Assembly: GCF_000378145.1 (NCBI RefSeq)
Contig: NZ_KB899279.1
Span: 79,127-143,126 of the forward strand
Reading direction: 5' to 3'
DNA from: Saccharibacillus kuerlensis DSM 22868
GTDB lineage: Bacteria > Bacillota > Bacilli > Paenibacillales > Paenibacillaceae
Length of the DNA: 64,000 nt
Part shown: piece after piece, positions 29,512 through 37,899 of the stretch
Numbering within the stretch: position 1 is the stretch's first letter
Layout of the letters: the number at the start of each line of letters is the position of its first letter
Made by a program: the position numbers and the translations under genes
The notes under the pieces: generated by a model
What the model was told of the DNA's origin: nothing
Seen by the model: only the letters and a program-made list of their open reading frames with translations
The model's database searches: none

Positions 29512-30918
29512 TCAATCGATATCATAAATGGAACCGACTTTCAGTCCGTAAAGCTCATTATAGATTTTCTCTGCAAACATATCCGTCATGCCCGCGATGT
29601 AGTCAATGACCATACGCTCCCATGTCCATACCGGTGTCTCCTGCCGCTGATCCCGTTCAAAGCGTTGAATCCAGTCGCCGGGGATAATCGAGATTGCCGT
29701 TTTCGGATCAACGAATGCATCCCACAGCCGCCGGATAATCCACTCGCTGCGCTTTTGCAGACGCTGCACACGCAGATCGCGAATCATCGTGACCCAGGCG
29801 AAACTTTTAAGCACGCTCACAGTCCGCAGCATATCGTCATTTTCCGCACCGTCTTTCACAAACGTAACTTTTTTCCAATTTCCGTCGTCTATTACGCCCA
29901 AACTGCTGACGAAATGATTTACCCAGTAAGCCTTCACTTCGCGGCGTGTTCGAGAAAAGTCGCGGTCGCAGACCGGCCATTTCATATTCCAGACCCGGAG
30001 ATAGTCGTCCAGCACCGCGCTGACCTTCATGCTGATCGCTTCACGGCCCATCCCCTGCCATACCCGGTCTTCAAGCGTCTGGATTTTCTCGATAATCAGC
30101 CGGTGGGTGCCTTCGTCATGCATGAAATGTTCGTGCACTTCGATCTTGCCTGCTTTGATACCGTCTTCCAGATCGTGCGCGGAATACGCAATATCGTCGC
30201 ATAGATCCATGAGCTGCGCTTCCAGCGTCGTCCGGCGTTCCGGAATACGCCATTCTTTGCGGATTTCCGAAATGTAGTTCCATTCATTGCGATACATTCC
30301 CTTTTTATTTTCAAGCCCGGAGAAGGGATACTTGTTAATACCCAGCAGCACCGCGTCGGACAGATTAAGCCCGTCGAGATTTTCCCGCTTCTCCAAAAAC
30401 ATCATTAACCGAAAATTATGTGCGTTGCCCTCGAAATGTTCATACCGGTATCGCATTTCGCTGTGTTTTTCCCTTTTTTGCTCAGCGGATTCCTTTTTAC
30501 CTCGGAGTGCCTTGCGGGTGCGTTCCTCAATCAGCTGCTCCAAAATGTCGGCCAGAACCTCTTCGCCTTTGTGCCCGAACGGCGGATGACCGAAATCGTG
30601 TGCAATCGATGCGCATTCCACAACTTCCGGATCAAGTACCAGCCCAGGACTGTCCGCGCGTTCAAGCGTGATTTCCGGGTATTGGAACACAAGGTTTTTC
30701 GCCGCCTGCCGCGCAATCTGTGCCACTTCAAGCGAATGCGTAAGCCGTGTCCGGTAGTAATCTCCCGTACCCGCGCCGAATACCTGCGACTTGCCCTGCA
30801 GTCTGCGGAACGTCGGGGAATGGATCAGCCTTGAATAGTCGCGCTCAAACGAAGAACGCGAAGCTTCGTGTTTATCTTCGGCATGCTGCCGGTGTTCTCT
30901 TTTTTCAGTCAAACTCAT
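29512..30918 (-). CDS. dgt: Deoxyguanosinetriphosphate triphosphohydrolase-like HD protein
   Basis: 468-aa dNTP triphosphohydrolase with an HD domain. The metal ligands are RTRLTHSLEVAQ near residue 56 and ASIAHDFGHPPFGHKGEEVL near residue 100. The N-terminal RDYSRLIHSPTFRRLQGKSQVF is characteristic of Dgt and SAMHD1-like enzymes. The ATG at 30918 has only a weak GAGG site; an earlier frame start adds 29 unlikely residues. It lowers dNTP pools or removes toxic dNTPs. No operon partner. Confidence 0.93.
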   Translation of the reverse strand: MSLTEKREHRQHAEDKHEASRSSFERDYSRLIHSPTFRRLQGKSQVFGAGTGDYYRTRLTHSLEVAQIARQAAKNLVFQYPEITLERADSPGLVLDPEVVECASIAHDFGHPPFGHKGEEVLADILEQLIEERTRKALRGKKESAEQKREKHSEMRYRYEHFEGNAHNFRLMMFLEKRENLDGLNLSDAVLLGINKYPFSGLENKKGMYRNEWNYISEIRKEWRIPERRTTLEAQLMDLCDDIAYSAHDLEDGIKAGKIEVHEHFMHDEGTHRLIIEKIQTLEDRVWQGMGREAISMKVSAVLDDYLRVWNMKWPVCDRDFSRTRREVKAYWVNHFVSSLGVIDDGNWKKVTFVKDGAENDDMLRTVSVLKSFAWVTMIRDLRVQRLQKRSEWIIRRLWDAFVDPKTAISIIPGDWIQRFERDQRQETPVWTWERMVIDYIAGMTDMFAEKIYNELYGLKVGSIYDID

Positions 30919-31054
30919 GTCGGTCCAGCCTCGCCCTCTCTGTCTGTTGAATCGGTTGGAGTCGATTATACCCGTTTTACCCTTTGCATAAAAGAGGTTG
31001 GGCATCCGCTTTTTATTATATCAGAGAGCGCGGTGCGAGAGTCTTGTGAATGAC

Positions 31055-31098
31055 AAAAAAACCCGACGCTCCGGTTGTTAACCGGAAGTCGGGTTTTT
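31055..31098 (-). terminator. Rho-independent terminator downstream of the holin gene
   Basis: AAAACCCGAC and GTCGGGTTTT outer arms with an inner CCGGTT/AACCGG stem, flanked by A7 and T5. It lies 40 bp after the holin stop. Confidence 0.9.
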
Positions 31099-31138
31099 AC
31101 TGAAGCACTGTGCAATAAAACGGACTTCTATATTAGGC

Positions 31139-31660
31139 TTACTCAGAAACATTGTTTGGATTCTCCTTTCTCGGCTCTGAGACTTTTGCACATCTATTAG
31201 AAGATGGTCGTTTAGTCACTTCCTTTATTTGATCCGTTTTGTTCGTCTCCTCATCCCATTTATCCGCTTGATCGTTTTTATCCGACTTTTGGTTATCTGT
31301 TAACTCTTGCTTGGCATCCAGTATCTCCGTCCATCCCTCTATAGGATACGATTTTGATTGAAAAATTCTTACTATACTGTGCAGAATCTCAGGCATGGGG
31401 ACACCTATTTTGCTCATATTTCCGATGATAGACAGAAGTTCGTTCGCCAAGTAGAAAAAAACAACTGCATCGCGAAAAATGTGCAGATCTCCTAATACTT
31501 CATCGATCATGTGTGCAATAGCTACAACCGCGAATATTGCAACCTTGCGCATGAGACCGACAAAGCAAATTCGGGTGCGAAGCTTGCCCCGTACCCATGC
31601 CGCTGCTCCTTCCGCCGCCCAATCAACGCTTGCCATTACCAGCAGTAATCCGATTAACAT
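31139..31660 (-). CDS. Phage-type holin (Phage_holin_4 family), orphan
   Basis: 173 aa. The first 90 residues resemble the holin family found in Bacillus and Clostridium phages and TcdE-like proteins: MASVDWAAEGAAAWVRGKL, then RKVAIFAVVAIAHMIDEVLG and AVVFFYLANELLSIIGN, two or three membrane segments. The last 70 residues are a very hydrophilic Lys/Asp/Glu/Asn-rich tail, longer than usual. The ATG at 31660 follows TAGGAGGATG. No endolysin or structural phage gene is adjacent, so it is a prophage leftover or a domesticated holin. Confidence 0.78.
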   Translation of the reverse strand: MLIGLLLVMASVDWAAEGAAAWVRGKLRTRICFVGLMRKVAIFAVVAIAHMIDEVLGDLHIFRDAVVFFYLANELLSIIGNMSKIGVPMPEILHSIVRIFQSKSYPIEGWTEILDAKQELTDNQKSDKNDQADKWDEETNKTDQIKEVTKRPSSNRCAKVSEPRKENPNNVSE

Positions 31661-31711
31661 GTTTCATCCTCCTATTAGGCAGCCCTTACGGCTCCATCAT
31701 CATTTTCGAAC

Positions 31712-31739
31712 AAAAAATCTTCATGAATTATCATGAAGA
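31712..31739 (-). terminator. Terminator-like hairpin upstream of the holin gene
   Basis: TCTTCATGA and TCATGAAGA around ATTA, followed on the minus strand by six T. It implies transcription reaching the holin gene from further upstream. Confidence 0.7.
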
Positions 31740-31903
31740 CCGGACTGTACAGCAAGCTTCTTTCTTCTAGTTCATGCCCCTTAATCCAAATTTCTCAAAT
31801 CAAATCGATTTAAGTTCTTTTTCCATTCCTCCTTTCTCGGCTGTCTATAAAATACTTTTTCGGGAAGCTGTCTGAGAGTAGTTTCTGCCGCCAAACGCAT
31901 GAT

Positions 31904-31944
31904 AAAGACCGCTGCACGGCTTTGCAAAGCCGCAGCGGTCTTTT
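31904..31944. terminator. Strong bidirectional hairpin terminator
   Basis: AAAGACCGCTGC and GCAGCGGTCTTT arms with an inner CGGCTTTGCAAAGCCG palindrome. No recognised gene ends here; a short minus-strand frame stops at 31943, right at its edge. The rest of 31740-32175 shows no recognised gene. Confidence 0.85.
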
Positions 31945-32175
31945 AGCAATCTTCAGCTTCTTTGATTTTTTTGCTGTGAGCCTTTCGCTCAGCTTCCCGA
32001 TGATCTAATCTTAATTCATTTCCCTCCAACTGAAGATGGAGAAGTGTCAGATTTGCGTCTGATGAATGAAGAAAAAAAGACGAAGCTGGGCCGTTAAAGA
32101 AGGAAATAGTACAGGGTATCACATCTGCAGATCAATTAATCCTACCCTGCCTTTGATTTCTCTTACAATTGTTTA

Positions 32176-32204
32176 TTGTCAATACGCTTGCCCTATGCTA
32201 CTAT
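32176..32204 (+). promoter_or_regulatory. SigA-type promoter of rpmE2
   Basis: TTGTCA, 17 bp, TACTAT, about 47 bp before the start codon. Confidence 0.75.
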
Positions 32205-32250
32205 ATAGTGTATGTGATTATTGATTATTTTAAGAAGGAGTTGAAAATAG

Positions 32251-32493
32251 ATGAAACAAGGAATCCACCCGGATTACCAGCCAGTGGTATTCATGGACAC
32301 GAGCACAGGACACCAGTTCCTGAGCGCTTCGACTCGTAAATCCAACGAAACCGTTGCTTGGGAAGACGGCAACACGTATCCGCTGATCAAAGTGGAAATT
32401 AGTTCCGATTCGCACCCATTCTTCACCGGCAAACAGAAGATCCTCGATGCCGGCGGTCAAGTTGAACGCTTCAAAAAGAAATACAACATGTAA
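32251..32493 (+). CDS. rpmE2: 50S ribosomal protein L31 type B
   Basis: 80-aa L31 lacking the CxxC zinc pairs of type A, hence the zinc-independent form; opening [20 protein letters not shown] is diagnostic, and [19 protein letters not shown] is the C-terminus. GAAGGAG precedes the ATG. In many Bacillales type B L31 is induced under zinc limitation through Zur; no clear Zur box was recognised around the promoter here, so constitutive expression is possible. Confidence 0.97.
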   Translation: MKQGIHPDYQPVVFMDTSTGHQFLSASTRKSNETVAWEDGNTYPLIKVEISSDSHPFFTGKQKILDAGGQVERFKKKYNM

Positions 32494-32524
32494 GATTAAG
32501 TTCGCGCAAGCGGACTTCTACAAC

Positions 32525-32558
32525 CAGGCAGCGGAATTTTCCGACGCCTGTTTTTTTT
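32525..32558 (+). terminator. Rho-independent terminator of rpmE2
   Basis: CAGGC..CGGAA / TTCCG..GCCTG stem followed by eight T. Confidence 0.93.
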
Positions 32559-32571
32559 ACTCTTTTGACAT

Positions 32572-32616
32572 AAAGAAAAGGCTGTGAATCCCTAAGGGGT
32601 TCACAGCCTTTTCTTT
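32572..32616. terminator. Bidirectional terminator with 17-bp perfect arms
   Basis: Arms 32572-32588 and 32600-32616, rich in A on one side and T on the other. It suits the end of the minus-strand sigma factor remnant at 32656. Confidence 0.9.
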
Positions 32617-32655
32617 ATGTTTTTATACTTCTTTGTTTTTTATACTTCCTTGTCT

Positions 32656-32896
32656 CTATACTTTGAAAGTGTTTCGCGCGATACGCAGCAGCCATGTTTT
32701 TATTGAGGCTTCTCTTCTAAATTTCGTTAAGGAGCGCAATGCCTTTACAAATGTCTCCTGCGTCGATCGTCGGCCGAATGGCGGCTGCCCGTCATAAAGA
32801 ACAGATACTTCCATACCTCTCCCAATGTTCACGCACTACCGTATCCGGATCGACTCCTTCCATGCGTTCATCTGGATGCTCCAAGTTCTTATCCAT
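32656..32896 (-). pseudogene. Decayed ECF sigma factor gene (region 2 only, frameshifted)
   Basis: Two overlapping minus-strand frames together read as the front of an ECF sigma factor. The first, from the ATG at 32896 with GTGAAGGAG upstream, begins MDKNLEHPDERMEGVDPD and reaches VVREHWERYG before a stop at 32792. A second frame continues as TQETFVKALRSLTKFRREAS and IKTWLLRIARNTF, the region 2 signature, then stops at 32656. Region 4 is missing. So the gene has at least one frameshift and has lost its second half. Each piece is under 60 codons. Confidence 0.78.
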
Positions 32897-32967
32897 CTCC
32901 TTCACCCCTCTATATCTAAATAGACAAGGCTACCTCCCTATAGTTCCCTTTTATTAAAAAATAAATA

Positions 32968-33471
32968 TCATGCCCGCCGTTCTTCTTTCATTCGTCCCGT
33001 CCCGGTCCCTTTTGCCAGCAGCTCCTCCAGCTTAAGCATTTCCATAGCTGCCAGCGTCAATGCCATTTTGTAAAAAGCGCTTGTGCGCACTTTGACGTAA
33101 GTGTCTTTGCTGATCGGCGGGTCGAAGATATGATTGTAGACTTTATAGTCAAATACATCGTCCTGCTTCATATAGCGCTCATGCATCAGCAGACGTTCCC
33201 GATCATTCAGTCGTTCGACAATCCGCTCGATCCGTTCGCAATAGGCGGCACGTGCGGCGGGCATATCGACATTGTAAATGGCTGCAGCGGCGGTAGAGTC
33301 ACTGGTCGTTCCGGTAAATCCGGAAGGAACTTCACTGTAGGAAGAGGTCACTCTCGACTCTCTTTCCTCAAACGTAATCGTCTTGTAAATGCGATACTTC
33401 TCCATAGCTCCTTCAATGGCAGTCTGCGTTTTCCGACGATCGAGCTTTGGCAGATTCAATGCAGCATTCAT
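32968..33471 (-). CDS. ArpU-family phage-type transcriptional regulator
   Basis: 167 aa, similar to ArpU proteins that control late genes of Gram-positive phages. Features are LDRRKTQTAIEGAMEKYRIYK near the N-terminus, an ERLNDRERLLMHERYM segment that resembles the sigma70 region 4 pattern, and DPPISKDTYVKVRTSAFYKMALTLA near the end. The ATG at 33471 is chosen because AAAGGAGAG is eight bases upstream; an ATG two codons earlier is too close. No phage structural genes are nearby. Confidence 0.8.
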   Translation of the reverse strand: MNAALNLPKLDRRKTQTAIEGAMEKYRIYKTITFEERESRVTSSYSEVPSGFTGTTSDSTAAAAIYNVDMPAARAAYCERIERIVERLNDRERLLMHERYMKQDDVFDYKVYNHIFDPPISKDTYVKVRTSAFYKMALTLAAMEMLKLEELLAKGTGTGRMKEERRA

Positions 33472-33688
33472 GATCATCTCTCCTTTTTATTGTCTTTTGG
33501 CAATAAATGAAGCGGATAATTCCTGTTATTTTATGGATGTGTTCGCATCTTGTTCGTATTCTTGTTTTAACCTTACCATATCTTTTCCAAACTCGTAAAG
33601 AGACATTTTGGCGTTTTCTTCCACCGTCCCGAGTTAAACGTTGATCCTGCAGCGTTTCCGCCTTTTGGCAATATTTTTGCTCTGTGCA

Positions 33689-33717
33689 TTTACCCGGCAG
33701 TCAATATTGGGTATATT
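33689..33717 (+). promoter_or_regulatory. Candidate promoter and operator of the Xre gene
   Basis: TTTACC, 17 bp, TATATT. The -10 box overlaps a dyad AATAT-5-ATATT (33703-33717), which could be the autoregulatory site of the downstream repressor. Apart from this, the 309 bp between the ArpU and Xre genes holds nothing I recognise. Confidence 0.45.
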
Positions 33718-33780
33718 AAGAAGAGATGGAGCGCCGCAGCGGCGGCCGGCTAAATTGAAGAAGCGAGGAAGGATGCGCAC

Positions 33781-34188
33781 ATGGAAAACCGGTTCGGCAG
33801 TTATTTAAGACAGGTTCGCGAACGCAAAGGTTGGAGCATTAACCGACTGGCCGGAGCGGCGGGTGTTAGTACATCGCAGATCTCCCGCATCGAGCACGGC
33901 CTCCGGGGAGTTCCCAAACCGCAGACGATTACCAAGATTGCTCATGCGCTCGGCGTTCCCTATGAAGAGATGATGAACGAAGCCGGCTATCTGTCCGATT
34001 CCAACGAAGGATCGGTACCGGAGTGGGCCAGCTCGCGCGACAAACGGGATTTCAAGAAAATGTTGGAAGAAGACGGGGAATTGATGTTCGACGGTATTCC
34101 TCTGGACAAGGAAGATAAGCAGCGCATTAAGGACGTGCTAACCGGGTTGTTCTGGGAAGCCAAGCAGATGAACAAGCGCAGAAGCTGA
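33781..34188 (+). CDS. Xre-family HTH repressor
   Basis: 135 aa. A Cro/CI-type helix-turn-helix spans residues 6-62 (LRQVRERKGWSINRLAGAAGVSTSQISRIEHGLRG), followed by a short acidic C-terminal region. The ATG at 33781 is preceded by GAGGAAGG. It is followed 90 bp later by an ImmA/IrrE metalloprotease gene, the usual repressor plus antirepressor-protease pairing of phages and conjugative elements. Confidence 0.92.
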   Translation: MENRFGSYLRQVRERKGWSINRLAGAAGVSTSQISRIEHGLRGVPKPQTITKIAHALGVPYEEMMNEAGYLSDSNEGSVPEWASSRDKRDFKKMLEEDGELMFDGIPLDKEDKQRIKDVLTGLFWEAKQMNKRRS

Positions 34189-34278
34189 TGCGTTAACCCG
34201 AACTGCTGAAATGAAAAGATCAAATATTCAACGCGGTTAACGTACCAAAACTTTCCGCCGAAAAGGAGGGCTCGGACG

Positions 34279-34701
34279 GTGGATCACATCAACAAACTCG
34301 TAACCCGCCTCATTCGCAAGACCCATACGACCGATCCGTTCGCCATGGCGGAAGCGCTTGGCATCCACATTCGCTATATGGATCTTGGCAAATCGACCAA
34401 AGGGCTTTATTATCGAAAACTTCGCCGCCGCTTTATCGTAATCAACGAGCGGCTGCCGGAAGAATGGCGAAATTTTGTGTGTGCACACGAACTTGGACAC
34501 GATCGCCTGCACAAAGGCGTCAACCGCTTTTTTATTGAAGAACATTCATTTTTCAGTGCAGGCAAATTGGAACGGCAGGCCAATCGGTTTGCCATGCTGC
34601 TGCTGACAAGCCATACGGAGCCGATTCCGGGCGAACCTTTCGAGCGTTTTTTACTGCGCAGCGGAATTCCGGCAGAATGTGTTTATTTTTTTGCCCAATG
34701 A
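34279..34701 (+). CDS. ImmA/IrrE-family metallopeptidase
   Basis: 140 aa with the zinc motif HELGHDRLH near residues 73-81 and the downstream ERQANRFAMLLL that supplies the third ligand. GTG start at 34279 with AAAGGAGGG upstream. Such proteases cleave the neighbouring Xre repressor when induced. Here the pair is intact but not accompanied by a recognisable mobile element. Confidence 0.92.
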   Translation: MDHINKLVTRLIRKTHTTDPFAMAEALGIHIRYMDLGKSTKGLYYRKLRRRFIVINERLPEEWRNFVCAHELGHDRLHKGVNRFFIEEHSFFSAGKLERQANRFAMLLLTSHTEPIPGEPFERFLLRSGIPAECVYFFAQ

Positions 34702-34851
34702 TCGAACATACGTTCCAATTTATTGGGTCAAATTAACTATTTCCATTTTTTTATATAAAAAGGGTAACATATGTAGGGTTTTACATCGATAATAGAATAG
34801 ACAGCTTAAGCTTATCCGGCTGTACAATCTTATCTACTGAAGGAGAAGATT

Positions 34852-37077
34852 ATGATTCGACAAAGAAATGTGATGCGTACCCTGGCCGTTCTGCTGATGA
34901 TTGCTTCAATTGCTTTCCCGGCGAACGTGTTTGCCGCTGCGGGAGACGTCACCTCGATCTCGTTTGACGATGCATCGAAAAGAGAATTGATTATCGGTCA
35001 ATCGGCGAAGCAGCTGAAGGTATATGCCACCATTGAAGGTTCGACCTCTAAGAAGGATGTAACAGCCGCAGCGAACTGGACTTCTTCCGATGAAGATGTT
35101 GCGCAAGTTGTCAAAGGTCTCGTAACACCGAAGTCCAGCGGAGATGCGATCATTACCGCCATTTACGAAGATGCGATTGCCACGGTTGAAGTTTCGGCTT
35201 CCTATCCGTACACCAAACTTGCCCTTGAACCGACCAAAAGCGGTACATATAAATTGGGCGATTCCGAGAAAGACCTGAAGATCACGGCCAAGATTACCGG
35301 CGGCGAAGAAAAAGACGCCGTTACGGATGTCTCCTCCCTGGCGACCTGGACCAGCTCCAGCGCATCGGTATTGACGGTTGAAGCCGGACAAATCACGCTG
35401 GTCGGCAAAGGAACCTCCACAATCACAGCCAAATACAAAGGTCAGACGGCCACGTTCAAAGCGACTGTCGAGCCTCCTTACTCTTCCCTGGAAATCCGGG
35501 ATGACAAAGGCGCCACTGCCGATCTTGAACTGCTGATCGGAGACGCAATCCAGCTGAAGTCTGTGGCTCCAGCTTCCGGTGGGAGCATTGAGAAAGACAT
35601 CACAGCCGATGCGACCTGGAGTTCATCCAACGAATCCATTGTTTCTGTCAATAAAGGTGCACTGACCGTCTCTTCTGCCGGCAAAGCGACAATTACCGTA
35701 CAGCACCTCGGTGTGTCCGCCAAGATAGACGTCTACGTACGGGCACCTTATCAAGCGCTGCTGCTCGTTCCTTCGGAAGAAACAACGCTCTTCTTGGGTG
35801 AGACACTTGATCTCAAAGCCGAAGTTCGCGACCGCGCCAATTCTTCGCTGGACGTATCCGATCAGTCCAAATGGACGTCGAGCAGTCTGCTCGCCGCAAC
35901 AGTGGACGGCGGAAAAGTTACTGCGAAAGCAGTCGGCAGCAGCACAATCAAAGCTGAATACAGCGGTGTTTCCAAAGAAATCAAAGTTAACGTATACCCG
36001 TCGCTGAAATCACTCGAATCGGCCAAGACCGAAACGGATCTGTACAAAGGCGAATCGGAAGCTCTGCCAAAGATTAGCGGGATTAAACTTGACAACACCA
36101 AGTTTGACCTTAGCAGCGATATGAAATGGACTTCCGGCGACGATGAGATCGTATCGATCGAGAATGGAAAACTGATCGCCAAGTCGGCTGGGACTGTAAT
36201 ACTTACCGCTTCCCTGCCGGATGCCGATGCCGTCAATACCCCTGCGGGTGACGTAAGCGTACGCGGCAAAAGGATCGAACTGAAAGTCACTGTTAATGAA
36301 AAAGTACTTCTGCTGCTGGGACCGGATGAAGCTCTCAGCCTTATTATCGGCGAGACCGAATCTCTGCCGACTGTCCAGGCAGTCTGGGAAGACGGCCAAG
36401 AGAAAGACATTTCTTCGCTGATCCACTGGACGGTAAGCGGTACGAATGCTGTGATCAAGACGAATGCCGAAGGCGTTCAGGAGATCAAAGCTCTGCGTAA
36501 AGGATCCGTAACGCTTAAAGGCACTTATTTGAACAAGTCGATTACCGTTCCGGCGAAGAGTGAACAGAAGATTACGAAGATCGTCGTCGTTCCAACTTCG
36601 ATCGAACTCAATGTTAAATCCAGCAAAGTGATCAAAGCAACCGGCTTCTACGCGGACGGTTCCAAAGTATCGCTGGGCAGCAAAATGGGTTGGGAATCTT
36701 CCAATCCTCAAGTAGCCTCTACCAGTAGAACTTCGGTAAAAGGTCTAGCAGAAGGTACGGCTACGCTCAGCGGCTCTTATCAAGGGATCTCAGTGACGGT
36801 CGACGTTAGCGTTGTACCAAAGCTGACCAAGCTTACTGCTGATGAGAAAGCACTTAAGCTCACTCCAGGCAGCAGCAAGACGGTTATCGTAACGGCCGCT
36901 TACAATACCGGAGTATCGACAAATGTGACTTCTCAGACGACTTGGACCAGCTCCAAGCCTGCGGTAGCTACCGTATCCGCTTCCGGCCAAATCTTGGCTG
37001 CATCTGAAGGCAGAACGACAATCAAAGGCAAGTTCGGAAATAAAAACGTAACGATCTCGGTAACAGTCAAGCAATAA
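34852..37077 (+). CDS. Secreted protein with eight bacterial Ig-like (Big_2) domains
   Basis: 741 aa. A signal peptide covers about residues 1-28, ending in FPANVFA-A. The rest is a string of about eight repeats of 80-100 residues, each with the BID_2 pattern W[TS]SS then a Val/Ala-rich strand, then G.(S/A)TI.A.Y.G; examples are ATWTSSSASVLTVEAGQI and TTWTSSKPAVATVSASGQIL. No catalytic domain, sortase signal, S-layer domain or membrane anchor is seen. AAGGAGAAG precedes the ATG. It is probably a secreted adhesive or matrix component. Confidence 0.9.
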   Translation: MIRQRNVMRTLAVLLMIASIAFPANVFAAAGDVTSISFDDASKRELIIGQSAKQLKVYATIEGSTSKKDVTAAANWTSSDEDVAQVVKGLVTPKSSGDAIITAIYEDAIATVEVSASYPYTKLALEPTKSGTYKLGDSEKDLKITAKITGGEEKDAVTDVSSLATWTSSSASVLTVEAGQITLVGKGTSTITAKYKGQTATFKATVEPPYSSLEIRDDKGATADLELLIGDAIQLKSVAPASGGSIEKDITADATWSSSNESIVSVNKGALTVSSAGKATITVQHLGVSAKIDVYVRAPYQALLLVPSEETTLFLGETLDLKAEVRDRANSSLDVSDQSKWTSSSLLAATVDGGKVTAKAVGSSTIKAEYSGVSKEIKVNVYPSLKSLESAKTETDLYKGESEALPKISGIKLDNTKFDLSSDMKWTSGDDEIVSIENGKLIAKSAGTVILTASLPDADAVNTPAGDVSVRGKRIELKVTVNEKVLLLLGPDEALSLIIGETESLPTVQAVWEDGQEKDISSLIHWTVSGTNAVIKTNAEGVQEIKALRKGSVTLKGTYLNKSITVPAKSEQKITKIVVVPTSIELNVKSSKVIKATGFYADGSKVSLGSKMGWESSNPQVASTSRTSVKGLAEGTATLSGSYQGISVTVDVSVVPKLTKLTADEKALKLTPGSSKTVIVTAAYNTGVSTNVTSQTTWTSSKPAVATVSASGQILAASEGRTTIKGKFGNKNVTISVTVKQ

Positions 37078-37111
37078 TCGGACACGAGATTGGACCATGT
37101 ACCAAAACATC

Positions 37112-37156
37112 AAAGCGGATGTCATTCCCTGTGAGGGGACGGACATCCGCTTTTTT
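37112..37156 (+). terminator. Rho-independent terminator of the Big_2 gene
   Basis: AAAGCGGATGTC and GACATCCGCTTT arms with an inner TCCC/GGGGA stem, then TTTTTT. Confidence 0.93.
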
Positions 37157-37282
37157 AGAACAGATTCTATCAAATCGACAAAGATTCATCTTGTAAGGTT
37201 AAATCAAAGCGTTTCATAAAATGCTTTGATGAAAACAACTTATCAAAGTATCTTGTTAAACACTTTATCACCATACTTTATC

Positions 37283-37341
37283 AAAAAACGCTGCTTTCCT
37301 TCTGTCCGGCAGACTACCGAAAAAGAGGGAAACAGCGTTTT
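37283..37341 (-). terminator. Terminator of a minus-strand gene remnant
   Basis: AAAACGCTG/CAGCGTTTT plus TTTCC/GGAAA with one bulge; T run on the minus strand. It follows the remnant ending at 37449. Confidence 0.75.
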
Positions 37342-37448
37342 GTCAGAATTACTATGTACGCCCCAGCCTTCCTCCGGTAGTGTTGCTCCGGATTCGGATC
37401 TGGACTTTGCATGATTCTTGCTGCATTTATACGGCGGACACTCATCAC

Positions 37449-37604
37449 TTACTGCTTCAAAGCCGTTTTCTGCTGAGTATCGAAACTGTCGTTCTGTTCA
37501 TTGACAGGGCGGAACGTAATGCTGTCGAGTACCAGACCGTTGCCCACCGGCTCACCGTTTACTGTGACCATGATTTTTTTGAAATTCGAATTTGTTGTAT
37601 ACAT
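37449..37604 (-). pseudogene. C-terminal remnant of an unidentified beta-sandwich-like protein
   Basis: A minus-strand frame ending at 37449 carries 51 residues from an ATG at 37604. It includes KKIMVTVNGEPVGNGLVLDS and ITFRPV, which read like the last strands of a beta-sandwich carbohydrate-binding or similar extracellular domain. The frame stays open upstream to about 37720, without a good start or ribosome binding site; NWSELHM just before the ATG fits the same domain. A terminator follows. It is most likely the tail of a deleted gene. Confidence 0.5.
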
Positions 37605-37703
37605 GTGCAATTCACTCCAGTTCAGTAATATAAGATATGGACAAGCCGATACACGACTTGGAAAAATCGGATGTTCAAACTTTAACGAAATTGGTGTTTT
37701 TTC

Positions 37704-37731
37704 GGAAACTTCGGTACACTAGTCACGTATG
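37704..37731 (+). promoter_or_regulatory. ECF-sigma-like promoter upstream of the coiled-coil/AIM24 pair
   Basis: GGAAAC, 16 bp, CGTATG. This resembles the SigW-type consensus TGAAAC-N16-CGTA with one mismatch in the -35 box. It lies about 170 bp before the next start codon. Confidence 0.45.
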
Positions 37732-37899
37732 ATCTTTTGCGCAGTATTCAGGCTTCGGTAATAATATCAGGCCTTTTTTCAACGCTTCCTATCTATACCC
37801 GTTTTGCCCGCCTATCAAACGTTTTAACTAATGATACGGACGCTCTCCCTTGCAAACGATATTTCCAACCGACTTCTCAGATTGAGGTGACCATCCACG

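Noticed and set aside
31958-32098. Plus-strand frame ending in FPPTEDGEVSDLRLMNEEKK
   Set aside because: It looks protein-like but has no start with a ribosome binding site and overlaps an opposite frame that ends at a terminator. Neither reading can be supported as a gene.
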